This document shows positions 18,052 through 26,034 of a stretch of DNA of 64,000 nucleotides, piece after piece. The stretch is taken from contig NZ_JAGGPJ010000010.1 in NCBI RefSeq assembly GCF_018613875.1, positions 62,001-126,000 of the forward strand. Reading direction: 5' to 3'. The DNA is from Arthrobacter sp. ISL-28. Its GTDB lineage: Bacteria; Actinomycetota; Actinomycetes; Actinomycetales; Micrococcaceae. A program made the position numbers and the translations under genes. The notes under the pieces are model-generated. The model saw only the letters and a list, made by a program, of their open reading frames with translations. It was not told the DNA's origin and made no database searches. The stretch's first letter is position 1. Each line of letters starts with the position of its first letter.

Positions 18052-19221
18052 GTGGACCTGTTTGAATATCAGGCGCGCGATATGTTCGAGGCGCACGGTG
18101 TACCCGTGCTTGCTGGCATCGTGGCGCATTCCCCTGAAGAAGCAAAGGCAGCTGCCGAGAAGATCGGCGGCGTAACTGTCGTCAAGGCGCAGGTTAAGGT
18201 TGGTGGCCGCGGCAAGGCCGGCGGCGTCAAGGTTGCCAAGTCCGCCGATGAGGCGCTTGAGCACTCCACCAACATCCTTGGCATGGACATCAAGGGCCAC
18301 ACCGTTAACAAGGTGATGATCGCCCAGGGTGCAGATATTGCCGAGGAATACTACTTCTCCGTCCTCCTGGACCGGGCCAACCGCAACTACCTTGCCATGT
18401 GTTCGGTTGAAGGCGGCATGGAAATTGAGCAGCTCGCCGTCGAACGCCCCGAGGCCCTGGCCAAGGTTGCCATCGACCCCGCCGTGGGCATCGACCAGGC
18501 CAAGGCCGAAGAAATTGTCGCCGCAGCCGGCTTCGCTGAGGAGCTGCGCGGCAAAGTCGCCGCCGTCATCCTCAAGCTCTGGGACGTCTTCAAGAAGGAA
18601 GACGCCACCCTCGTGGAGGTCAACCCGCTGGTCAAGACCGGCGCCGGAGAGATCGTTGCCCTCGACGGCAAGGTGACCCTGGACGAGAACGCCGACTTCC
18701 GCCACGCCAAGCACGCTCTCCTGGAAGACAAGGACGCCGCGGACCCGCTCGAGGCCAAGGCAAAGGCTCAGGACCTCAACTACGTCAAGCTCGACGGCGA
18801 AGTTGGCATCATCGGCAACGGTGCAGGCCTTGTCATGTCCACCCTGGACGTCGTTGCGTACGCCGGTGAGAACCACGGCAACGTCAAGCCCGCCAACTTC
18901 CTGGACATCGGCGGCGGAGCCTCCGCCGAGGTTATGGCCGCAGGCCTGGACGTCATTCTGGGCGACGAGCAGGTCAAGTCCGTGTTCGTGAACGTCTTCG
19001 GCGGCATCACCGCGTGTGACGCCGTAGCAAAGGGCATCGTTGGCGCACTGGCCGAACTTGGCCACTCCGCCAACAAGCCGCTGGTTGTCCGCCTCGACGG
19101 CAACAACGTTGAAGAAGGCCGCCGCATCCTGGCTGAGGCCAACCACCCGCTGGTTACCCTGGCCGCCACCATGGACGAGGGCGCCGACAAGGCCGCCGAG
19201 CTCGCCAACGCAGCCCGCTGA
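18052..19221 (+). CDS. sucC: Succinyl-CoA synthetase beta subunit
   Basis: 389 aa, standard length. ATP-grasp fold with the N-terminal [19 protein letters not shown] and the typical [17 protein letters not shown] nucleotide segment; LEVNPLV-type metal site appears as VEVNPLVKT. It joins CoA to succinate with ATP or GTP in the TCA cycle, as an alpha/beta complex with SucD. GTG start, preceded by GAAGGA. It is followed after 30 bp by sucD. The 223-bp upstream region lacks an annotated gene but holds a short frame (see findings). Confidence 0.97.
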   Translation: MDLFEYQARDMFEAHGVPVLAGIVAHSPEEAKAAAEKIGGVTVVKAQVKVGGRGKAGGVKVAKSADEALEHSTNILGMDIKGHTVNKVMIAQGADIAEEYYFSVLLDRANRNYLAMCSVEGGMEIEQLAVERPEALAKVAIDPAVGIDQAKAEEIVAAAGFAEELRGKVAAVILKLWDVFKKEDATLVEVNPLVKTGAGEIVALDGKVTLDENADFRHAKHALLEDKDAADPLEAKAKAQDLNYVKLDGEVGIIGNGAGLVMSTLDVVAYAGENHGNVKPANFLDIGGGASAEVMAAGLDVILGDEQVKSVFVNVFGGITACDAVAKGIVGALAELGHSANKPLVVRLDGNNVEEGRRILAEANHPLVTLAATMDEGADKAAELANAAR

Positions 19222-19251
19222 TCGAGCCTGTCGAGATCTAGGAAAGAAAAC

Positions 19252-20154
19252 ATGTCTATTTATCTGAACAAGGACTCCAAGGTCATCGTCCAGGGCATCA
19301 CCGGCGGCGAAGGCACCAAGCACACCGCCCTCATGCTCAAGGCCGGCACCAACGTTGTTGGCGGCGTCAATGCCCGCAAGGCCGGCACCACCGTCCTGCA
19401 CGGCGAGAACGAAATCACTGTCTTCGGCACCGTCAAGGAAGCCATGGCAGAGACCGGCGCGGACGTTTCCATCGTCTTCGTACCGCCGGCCTTCACCAAG
19501 AACGCCGTTGTTGAAGCCATCGAGGCAGGCATCGGCCTGGTCGTTGTCATCACCGAAGGCGTTCCGGTCCAGGACTCCGCCGAGTTCTGGGCGCTGGCGC
19601 AGTCCAAGGTGGACGCCGACGGCAACCAGGTCACCCGGATCATCGGACCGAACTGCCCCGGCATCATCACCCCGGGTGAGGCCCTGGTCGGCATCACCCC
19701 GGCGAACATCACCGGCAAGGGCCCCATCGGCCTGGTTTCCAAGTCCGGCACCCTGACCTACCAGATGATGTACGAGCTGCGCGACCTTGGGTTCTCCACC
19801 GCCATCGGCATCGGCGGCGACCCCGTCATCGGCACCACGCACATCGATGCCCTGGCCGCCTTCGAAGCTGACCCGGAGACCAAGGCGATCGTCATGATCG
19901 GCGAAATCGGCGGCGACGCTGAGGAGCGCGCTGCGGACTTCATCAAGGCCAACGTCACCAAGCCGGTTGTCGGCTACGTGGCAGGCTTCACCGCGCCCGA
20001 AGGCAAGACCATGGGCCACGCAGGCGCCATCGTCTCCGGCTCCGCCGGTACTGCCCAGGCCAAGAAGGAAGCCCTCGAGGCTGCCGGGGTCAAGGTCGGC
20101 AAGACGCCGTCCGAGACCGCAAAGCTGCTGCGCGAAGTTTACGCAGCACTCTAA
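19252..20154 (+). CDS. sucD: Succinyl-CoA synthetase alpha subunit
   Basis: 300 aa. CoA-binding Rossmann domain ([13 protein letters not shown]), the CPGIITPGE segment, and the phosphohistidine loop [17 protein letters not shown], whose His is phosphorylated during catalysis. ATG start after GGAAAG. The sucCD operon ends at the 25-bp perfect hairpin at 20165-20230. Confidence 0.97.
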   Translation: MSIYLNKDSKVIVQGITGGEGTKHTALMLKAGTNVVGGVNARKAGTTVLHGENEITVFGTVKEAMAETGADVSIVFVPPAFTKNAVVEAIEAGIGLVVVITEGVPVQDSAEFWALAQSKVDADGNQVTRIIGPNCPGIITPGEALVGITPANITGKGPIGLVSKSGTLTYQMMYELRDLGFSTAIGIGGDPVIGTTHIDALAAFEADPETKAIVMIGEIGGDAEERAADFIKANVTKPVVGYVAGFTAPEGKTMGHAGAIVSGSAGTAQAKKEALEAAGVKVGKTPSETAKLLREVYAAL

Positions 20155-20164
20155 CGTCCGCTAA

Positions 20165-20237
20165 AGCAACGCGGGGTCACTCCCGGCCCGATCCATTCGT
20201 AGATTGGGCCGGGAGTGACCCCGCGTTGCTGCTTTTT
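20165..20237 (+). terminator. sucCD terminator, 25-bp perfect stem
   Basis: Arms 20165-20189 and 20206-20230 are perfectly complementary over 25 bp (outer end AGCAACGCGGGG). The loop is 16 nt and TTTTT follows at 20233-20237. It starts 10 nt after the sucD stop. Far longer than a typical intrinsic terminator stem. Confidence 0.9.
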
Positions 20238-20284
20238 AACCCTTGCACCGGGTCTAACAGGGGTTTATTGTGGTTAACAACCAA

Positions 20285-20346
20285 GAGGTTGATAAACCTT
20301 GAGGTTGATTACCTTCAGGAGATATTTCCAGGTCAGATATTTCCAG
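20285..20346 (+). promoter_or_regulatory. Promoter and direct-repeat operators of the ArsR operon
   Basis: GAGGTTGAT occurs twice (starting 20285 as GAGGTTGATAAACCTT and at 20301 as GAGGTTGATTACCTT). AGATATTTCCAG occurs twice (20320-20331, 20335-20346). A candidate promoter TTGAGG (20299-20304), 16 bp, GATATT (20321-20326) overlaps both pairs. Self-regulation by the ArsR-type protein is a reasonable inference. Confidence 0.5.
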
Positions 20347-20379
20347 AACGAATTCGGTACAGATCCAAGGGCGGTAACA

Positions 20380-20745
20380 GTGGACATCGGGGATGACGAC
20401 GACCTTCTCGACTTGGCCTTCATGGCCCTGTCCGATCCGGTCCGGCGCCGTCTCATCTCCCGGCTGAGCCGGGGCCCTGCCACCGTCAATGAACTGGCCG
20501 AACCCTTCGAGATCTCCAAGCAGGCGGTGTCGAAGCATATCCAGGTCCTCGAGCAGGCACAGTTGGTCACCCGCAGCCGCGATGCCCAGCGCCGGCCCGT
20601 TCACCTGAACCCCGCACGGCTCGAAGCGCTCACCGCGTGGATTGACCAGTATCGGCTGGTCCGCGAGGCGCAGTTCCGAGGGCTTGATGCCGTGCTCCAC
20701 TCCAACGCCGCCCACGGCGGCAGCAGTCAAAAGGACAGAAAATGA
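20380..20745 (+). CDS. ArsR-family winged-helix repressor
   Basis: 121 aa from GTG 20380. Winged helix with ALSDPVRRRLISRLSRGPAT, then helix-turn-helix ELAEPFEISKQAVSKHIQVL and wing SRDAQRRPVHL. No Cys metal site is visible, so it is the non-metal type usually paired with SRPBCC/AHSA1 proteins. It overlaps such a gene by ATGA. An open frame upstream to 20299 runs through the promoter repeats and is not chosen. Confidence 0.9.
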   Translation: MDIGDDDDLLDLAFMALSDPVRRRLISRLSRGPATVNELAEPFEISKQAVSKHIQVLEQAQLVTRSRDAQRRPVHLNPARLEALTAWIDQYRLVREAQFRGLDAVLHSNAAHGGSSQKDRK

Positions 20746-21215
20746 GCAACGCGCTTAAACTCACCGTTCCTGACGGCGTCCCGTTCATCGATTGGGAGCG
20801 GGAGTTCGATTTCCCCGTCGCTGATGTCTTCCGCGCCCACAGAGAGCCGGAACTCATCTCCCAGTGGCTGGGCCCCCGCGGCACCAACGTGGACATTGAC
20901 CACTATGACTTCCGCTCCGGCGGAAGCTACCTGTACAACCACACGGGACCGGACGGCGTCGCCTACGCATTCAATGGCATCTTCCACACCGTCCGTGAGA
21001 ACGACTTTGCCATCCAGACGTTTGAATTCAGCGGCTATCCCGACGTCGTGAGCATCGAATTCATGAACTTCGAGGACCTCGGCGATGGCCGCTGCCGGAT
21101 CAGGGGCCATTCGGTCTATCCCACCCAGGAAGCCCGGGACGGCATGGCCCAGTCCGGCATGGAGGGCGGCATGAGCGACGGCTACGAACGGCTCGAGGAA
21201 CTGCTCGCCAAGTAA
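20742..21215 (+). CDS. SRPBCC (AHSA1-like) domain protein
   Basis: 157 aa. The opening REFDFPVADVFRAHREPELI and SQWLGPRG, followed by a YDFRSGGSY strand, are typical of the AHSA1-type START/Bet v1 fold that binds small hydrophobic molecules. Coupled (ATGA) to the ArsR-type repressor; such pairs are common in actinobacteria and the SRPBCC partner is often a ligand sensor or detoxifying factor. No active-site residues can be proposed. The operon is closed by the hairpin at 21239-21297. Confidence 0.9.
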   Translation: MSNALKLTVPDGVPFIDWEREFDFPVADVFRAHREPELISQWLGPRGTNVDIDHYDFRSGGSYLYNHTGPDGVAYAFNGIFHTVRENDFAIQTFEFSGYPDVVSIEFMNFEDLGDGRCRIRGHSVYPTQEARDGMAQSGMEGGMSDGYERLEELLAK

Positions 21216-21238
21216 CTCCGTTCCCTGCACGGACCCCA

Positions 21239-21297
21239 TAATGACGACGCCGGGCGGTCACCTTATCGGAAAAGGTGACCGCCCGGCGTCGTCATTA
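21239..21297. terminator. 26-bp perfect inverted repeat after the SRPBCC gene
   Basis: Arms 21239-21264 and 21272-21297 are perfectly complementary over 26 bp (outer end TAATGACGACGCC), with a 7-nt loop. No T-run follows on the plus strand (CCCC), so it is an unusually stable hairpin rather than a textbook terminator. Confidence 0.8.
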
Positions 21298-21368
21298 CCC
21301 CATGTGCCTTCTCACCGCACGGCGTCGCCGGCCAATGACCTTCAGCCAGCCTGTCGTGATCGGTGCGA

Positions 21369-21400
21369 CTTTGATAGTATGTGAGGACAAACTATCAAAG
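21369..21400 (+). promoter_or_regulatory. Operator-like inverted repeat before the tautomerase gene
   Basis: CTTTGATAGT (21369-21378) and ACTATCAAAG (21391-21400) form a perfect 10-bp repeat with a 12-bp spacer, so arm centres are 22 bp apart (two helical turns). The spacer and right arm contain ATGTGAGGACAAACTATC (21379-21396), which matches 16 of 18 bases of the site before the inositol transporter (35253-35270). Confidence 0.6.
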
Positions 21401-21409
21401 GAGAGCCTT

Positions 21410-21814
21410 TTGCCACTCGTTCGCATCGATGTCAATGCCGGTCGCACGCCCGCCGAACTGCAGCAGCTCAGCCGCGGCATTCACGACGCCATCCGGGCGG
21501 AATATGGGATACCCCAGCACGACTATTTCCATATCCTGACTGAGCACCCGGCCGGCCAGATCGTGGCCCAGGATGCAGGCCTGGGTTTTGAACGCACCAA
21601 CGAGATCGTCATGATCCAGATCTTCACGCAGGGCGGCCGCAGCCAGGACGCCAAGCAATCCCTGTTTGCTGCCGTTGCGGCCAAGCTCGGTGAGCTCGGG
21701 ATTGCCGGCGAGAACGTCTTCATCGGCTATGTGGAGAATACCGCCAGTGACTGGTCCTTCGGTTTTGGCCGCGCCCAGTACGTCACGGGGGAACTTGCGG
21801 TCCCCAGGAAGTAG
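21410..21814 (+). CDS. 4-oxalocrotonate-tautomerase-family protein
   Basis: 134 aa from TTG 21410, chosen because SD AAAGGAG (21397-21403) lies 6 nt upstream and because it places Pro directly after Met (MPLVRIDVNAGRT). In this superfamily the N-terminal Pro is the catalytic base after Met removal. The length suits the two-repeat tautomerase branch (MSAD/cis-CaaD-like proteins). It lies directly upstream of the iol operon and shares an operator-like sequence with it, so a role in keto-enol chemistry of inositol intermediates is possible but unproven. Confidence 0.85.
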   Translation: MPLVRIDVNAGRTPAELQQLSRGIHDAIRAEYGIPQHDYFHILTEHPAGQIVAQDAGLGFERTNEIVMIQIFTQGGRSQDAKQSLFAAVAAKLGELGIAGENVFIGYVENTASDWSFGFGRAQYVTGELAVPRK

Positions 21815-21903
21815 CCTCCCGGCCGGCGCTAAACGCAGGCGTGATGGCTGTTCGTTGGAGCGGTCTAATTACTACCGCAACCGTCTAAATGCAAGTTGTA
21901 AAT

Positions 21904-21948
21904 ATGTCAGTACAAACCTTTGACAGGACATTGAATCTAGGGCAAAGT
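21904..21948 (+). promoter_or_regulatory. iolC promoter with candidate IolR site
   Basis: TTGACA (21920-21925), 17 bp, CAAAGT (21943-21948). The -35 box is the right half of TGTCA-N11-TGACA (21905-21909, 21921-21925). The same arrangement is found before the inositol transporter operon (35254-35274), 15 of 18 bases identical over the core. Confidence 0.6.
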
Positions 21949-22047
21949 AGGTGATGTGGCCCCGCTCACGGGGACCGCAAATGCACCGGAGCCCCGGCTG
22001 TTCGGCTGCTTAGGTACCGAGTTTAAACAGAAAGGTCCGCGATTACC

Positions 22048-23064
22048 GTGACCCACGAACTGCTCACGATCGGGCGCATCAGCGTTGATATCTACCCGAA
22101 CGATATTGGGGTGGACCTGGAGGACGTGACGTCCTTCGGCAAGTACCTTGGTGGCTCCCCGTCCAACGTTGCCGTTGCCGCCGCCCGCCACGGCCGCCGG
22201 AGCGGCGTGATCACGCGAACTGGCGATGACGCTTTCGGCAAATACCTGCACCGCGAACTGCGCAAGTTCACCGTGGACGATAGCTTCGTCACGGCGGTGA
22301 AGGAATGGCCCACGGCGGTCACGTTCTGTGCCATTAAGCCGCCGGAGGACTTCCCGCTCTACTTCTACGGACGTTTCCCCACGGCCCCGGACCTGCAGAT
22401 CAAAGCCGAAGAGCTGGACCTGGGCGCCATCCGGGACGCGCGGGTCTTCTGGTCCACCGTCACCGGCCTGTGCCAGGAGCCCAGCCGCGAGGCACACCTT
22501 AAGGCCCATGAGGCGCGGCCCCGTGCCGAGCTAAAAGACGGCCAGTACACCATCCTGGACCTCGACTACCGGCCGATGTTCTGGGCTTCCGAGGAAGAAG
22601 CCCGGGCCGAGGTAGCCAAGGTCCTGCCGCACGTCACCGTGGCGATCGGCAATGACAAGGAATGCGCCATGGCTGTCGGCGAAGGTACACCGGATGAACA
22701 GGCAGACCGGCTGCTGGCCGCGGGCGTTGAAATCGCCGTGGTAAAGCTCGGTCCCGACGGCGTGATGGCCAAGACCCGCACCCAGCGGGTTGTCTCGGCT
22801 CCCGTGCCGGTAGAAACCGTCAACGGACTCGGCGCCGGAGATTCCTTCGGCGGCGCGTTCTGCCACGGACTGCTCTCGGGCTGGCCGCTGGCCCAGGTCC
22901 TGGATTACGCCAACGCGGCAGGGGCCATTGTTGCCTCCCGGCTGTCCTGTGCCGATGCCATGCCGACCCCCGAGGAAGTGACGTCCCTGCTCGCCGAGCG
23001 AGGCCGCCCGGTTCCCGGACAGCATGATCCCGTCGAACTCGCCCCCGAAGGAGCCGCACTGTGA
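22048..23064 (+). CDS. iolC: 5-dehydro-2-deoxygluconokinase
   Basis: 338 aa PfkB-family sugar kinase. GGSPSNVAVAAARHGRRSG near residue 35 is the sugar-binding region, and NGLGAGDSFGGAFCHGL (about 265) is the PfkB signature with catalytic Asp. It phosphorylates DKG to DKGP in inositol breakdown. GTG start after AGAAAGG. The end overlaps the aldolase gene by ATG/TGA coupling (GTGA at 23061). First gene of the seven-gene plus-strand iol operon. Confidence 0.93.
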   Translation: MTHELLTIGRISVDIYPNDIGVDLEDVTSFGKYLGGSPSNVAVAAARHGRRSGVITRTGDDAFGKYLHRELRKFTVDDSFVTAVKEWPTAVTFCAIKPPEDFPLYFYGRFPTAPDLQIKAEELDLGAIRDARVFWSTVTGLCQEPSREAHLKAHEARPRAELKDGQYTILDLDYRPMFWASEEEARAEVAKVLPHVTVAIGNDKECAMAVGEGTPDEQADRLLAAGVEIAVVKLGPDGVMAKTRTQRVVSAPVPVETVNGLGAGDSFGGAFCHGLLSGWPLAQVLDYANAAGAIVASRLSCADAMPTPEEVTSLLAERGRPVPGQHDPVELAPEGAAL

Positions 23065-24020
23065 GCCGGACTCCCAGCACTTTTGACGACGATCCCCGCC
23101 GCTATGAGCATCTCAGCATCACCAGGCTGGAAGACCCTGAGGCCATTGCCCGGGCAGCCAAGGCCCGCCGCCGGCACCCCGGCCTCAAGTATGGCGAGCA
23201 GAACTTCATCGTTGCGGCCGACCACCCGGCCCGCGGCGCCTTGGCCGTCGGCGCCGACCCCGTGGCCATGGCGGATCGCCGCCAGTTGCTGGACCGGCTG
23301 CAGATCGCGCTGGCCAATCCCGACGTCGACGGCGTGCTCGCCTCACCGGACATCATGGACGATCTGCTGTTGCTCGGTGCGCTGGAAGGCAAGCTCGTGT
23401 TCGGTTCCATGAACCGGGGCGGCCTCGCCGGGCTGGTCAACGAATTCGATGACCGCTTCACCGGACACACCGCCGCGGCGCTGGAAGCGCTGGGCGCGGA
23501 CGGTGGCAAGATGCTGACCCGTATCTGCCTTGGCGACCCGGACACCGTCTCGCTGCTCGAGGCAACGGCCAAGGCCATCGATTCACTCGCCGAGCGCAGA
23601 CTCATCGCCATGGTGGAACCGTTCCTTTCGGTCCGCGAAAACGGCCGCGTCCGCAACGACCTCTCCACAGACGCGGTGATCAAGTCCATCGCCATCGCCG
23701 AGGGGCTAGGCTCCACCAGCGCCTACACCTGGATGAAACTGCCGGTGGTGGCTGACATGGAACGCGTCATGGCCGCGACCACCATGCCCACGGTGCTCCT
23801 CGGCGGGGATCCGGACAGCACCCAGGACGAGGTGTTCGCCAGCTGGGAGGCCGCGCTGGCCTTGCCAAACGTCCAGGGCCTGACCGTCGGCCGCACGCTG
23901 CTCTACCCGCAGGACGGAGACGTGGCCGGCGCCGTGGCCACCGCCGCCTCGTTGCTGCGGCACACGAGTCCCCGTCTCAGCCCCGCCACTGTGGGCGCAT
24001 CAGCAGAAGGATCGGAGTAA
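23061..24020 (+). CDS. Cgl0159-family (beta/alpha)8 aldolase, probable DKGP aldolase
   Basis: 319 aa, class I aldolase-like barrel. NFIVAADHPARGALAVG near residue 50 and MVEPFLSVRENGRV near 188 are characteristic of the Cgl0159 family, which is found in actinobacterial inositol clusters. No separate iolJ is visible in this window, so it is the best candidate for splitting DKGP to malonate semialdehyde and dihydroxyacetone phosphate. Starts inside iolC (GTGA overlap) and is followed 6 bp later by iolD. Activity is inferred from context and family. Confidence 0.8.
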   Translation: MSRTPSTFDDDPRRYEHLSITRLEDPEAIARAAKARRRHPGLKYGEQNFIVAADHPARGALAVGADPVAMADRRQLLDRLQIALANPDVDGVLASPDIMDDLLLLGALEGKLVFGSMNRGGLAGLVNEFDDRFTGHTAAALEALGADGGKMLTRICLGDPDTVSLLEATAKAIDSLAERRLIAMVEPFLSVRENGRVRNDLSTDAVIKSIAIAEGLGSTSAYTWMKLPVVADMERVMAATTMPTVLLGGDPDSTQDEVFASWEAALALPNVQGLTVGRTLLYPQDGDVAGAVATAASLLRHTSPRLSPATVGASAEGSE

Positions 24021-24026
24021 CGTCCC

Positions 24027-25988
24027 ATGGGAACGAGAACTGCAACAGCTACCCGCCGAATGACGGTGGCGCAGGCCGTCGTCGAGTACCTTTCGAAGCA
24101 GTACACCGTCGACACGATCGGCGGCACGGACTACCGCGAGCGGCTCATTCCGGGCACGTTCGGCATCTTCGGCCATGGCAATGTTGCCGGTGTGGGCCAG
24201 GCCCTGAAGCAGTACCAGCAGCTCGATCCGCGGATCATGCCCTATTATCAGGGCCGGAACGAGCAGGCCCAGGTGCATCAAGCTGTGGGCTACGCCCGGC
24301 ATACCCGCCGCCGCCAGACCTTCGCGATCAGCACCTCGATCGGCCCCGGTTCCTCCAACCTGCTTACCGGCGCGGCCCTGGCCACCACCAACCGGCTGCC
24401 GGTGCTGCTGCTGCCCAGCGATACGTTCGCGACCCGTGCCGCGGACCCGGTGCTGCAGCAGCTGGAGCAGCCCTACGCGTACGATCTCACCGTTAACGAC
24501 GCGTTCCGTCCGCTGTCGAAGTTCTTTGACCGGGTCTCCCGGCCGGAGCAGCTGTTCTCCGCGCTCCACCACGGGTTGCGCGTCCTGACGGATCCGGCCG
24601 AAACGGGCGCGGTGACCATTTCGCTGCCGCAGGACGTCCAGGCCGAGGCGTTCGACGTGCCCGGGGAATTCCTGGCCGAGCGCGAGTGGCGGATCCGCCG
24701 CCCCGATGCGGACAACGAGGACATCCGCCGCGCCGCGGACGCCATCCGCGCCGCGAAGCGCCCGCTGATCATCGCCGGCGGCGGCGTGCTGTACGCCTAC
24801 GCGAACGATGAACTCGCCAGGTTCGTGGAACTCACCGGCATACCGGTGGGCAACACCCAGGCCGGCGTCGGCGTGCTGCCATGGGACCACCAGTTCTCCC
24901 TCGGGGCCATCGGCTCCACGGGCACGACGGCGGCCAACGCCATCGCCGCGGAAGCGGACCTGATCATCGGGATCGGCACCCGCTATGAGGACTTCACCAC
25001 AGCGTCCCGGACCGCGTTCCAGAACCCGGACGTGAAGTTCATCAACATCAACGTCGCCCCGATCGACGCCTACAAGCACGGCACCACCCTGCCGATCGTC
25101 GCGGACGCCCGCAAGGCCCTGCTCAAGCTGAACCAGGCCCTCGGCGGCTACCGCATCGGCGCGGACCTGGAACAGAAGATTGAGGCGGAGAAGAATCGCT
25201 GGGACGCCACGGTTGATGAGGCCTTCGACACCCGCAACACCCCGCTGCCGGCGCAGAACGAGATCATCGGCGCGACCAGCCGCGCCATGGACGCCCAGGA
25301 CGTCGTGATCTGTGCCGCCGGCTCGCTGCCGGGCGACCTGCACAAGATGTGGCGGGTCCGCGACCCGTTCGGCTACCACGTGGAATACGCCTACTCCTGC
25401 ATGGGCTATGAAATCCCCGGCGGGCTCGGCGTCAAGCGCGCAGCGCTGGCGGAGGCCGCAGCGGGCGGGGCCCAGCGCGACGTCGTCGTGATGGTGGGGG
25501 ACGGCTCCTACCTGATGATGCACACCGAGCTGGTCACTGCCGTCGCCGAACGGATCAAGCTGATCGTGGTCCTGATCCAGAACCACGGCTACGCCTCCAT
25601 CGGCTCGCTCTCCGAATCGCTCGGCTCCCAGCGCTTCGGCACCCAGTACCGCGCCCTGGACGAAGAGCAGCACAGCTTCGACGAAGGCGAGACGCTGCCG
25701 GTGGATCTGGCCCTGAACGCTGAAAGCCTCGGCGTGAAGGTGATCCGGATCGAGCCGGGGGAGAAGGTCATCGCCGAACTTGAGCAGGCCATCCGCGACG
25801 CGAAGGCCGCACCGGAACGCGGCGGGCCCATCCTGATCCACGTGGAGTCCGACCCGCTGCTGGATGCCCCGAGCTCTGAATCCTGGTGGGACGTTCCCGT
25901 CTCCCAGGTCTCCGAGCTCGAATCCACAAAAGAGGCCTTCCAGACCTATATCGACCACAAATCCCGCCAGCGCAAGCTGCTCGGCTGA
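24027..25988 (+). CDS. iolD: 3D-(3,5/4)-trihydroxycyclohexane-1,2-dione hydrolase
   Basis: 653 aa ThDP-dependent enzyme that opens the ring of the diketo intermediate to 5-deoxyglucuronate. Features include GTFGIFGHGNVAGVGQAL at the N-terminus, the catalytic-Glu region YQGRNEQAQVHQAVGYA, and the ThDP site VVMVGDGSYLMMHTELVTA followed by NHGYASIG. Standard IolD length. ATG 6 bp after the aldolase stop. High confidence by pattern and neighbourhood. Confidence 0.95.
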   Translation: MGTRTATATRRMTVAQAVVEYLSKQYTVDTIGGTDYRERLIPGTFGIFGHGNVAGVGQALKQYQQLDPRIMPYYQGRNEQAQVHQAVGYARHTRRRQTFAISTSIGPGSSNLLTGAALATTNRLPVLLLPSDTFATRAADPVLQQLEQPYAYDLTVNDAFRPLSKFFDRVSRPEQLFSALHHGLRVLTDPAETGAVTISLPQDVQAEAFDVPGEFLAEREWRIRRPDADNEDIRRAADAIRAAKRPLIIAGGGVLYAYANDELARFVELTGIPVGNTQAGVGVLPWDHQFSLGAIGSTGTTAANAIAAEADLIIGIGTRYEDFTTASRTAFQNPDVKFININVAPIDAYKHGTTLPIVADARKALLKLNQALGGYRIGADLEQKIEAEKNRWDATVDEAFDTRNTPLPAQNEIIGATSRAMDAQDVVICAAGSLPGDLHKMWRVRDPFGYHVEYAYSCMGYEIPGGLGVKRAALAEAAAGGAQRDVVVMVGDGSYLMMHTELVTAVAERIKLIVVLIQNHGYASIGSLSESLGSQRFGTQYRALDEEQHSFDEGETLPVDLALNAESLGVKVIRIEPGEKVIAELEQAIRDAKAAPERGGPILIHVESDPLLDAPSSESWWDVPVSQVSELESTKEAFQTYIDHKSRQRKLLG

Positions 25989-26034
25989 ATTCACGCCACC
26001 ACCGTCCCCGAGACAACCTCAAGGAAGAGTCCCC

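Noticed and set aside
17974..20019. 681-codon open frame antisense to sucC and sucD
   Set aside because: Covers two clear housekeeping genes in antisense and shows no domain or SD.
20155..20237. Insertion-sequence end or attachment site
   Set aside because: A long inverted repeat is present, but there is no transposase or target duplication and a T-run follows, so it is a terminator.
24000..25994. Long antisense frame over iolD
   Set aside because: Shadow of a clear ThDP enzyme gene; low-complexity translation and no start signals.
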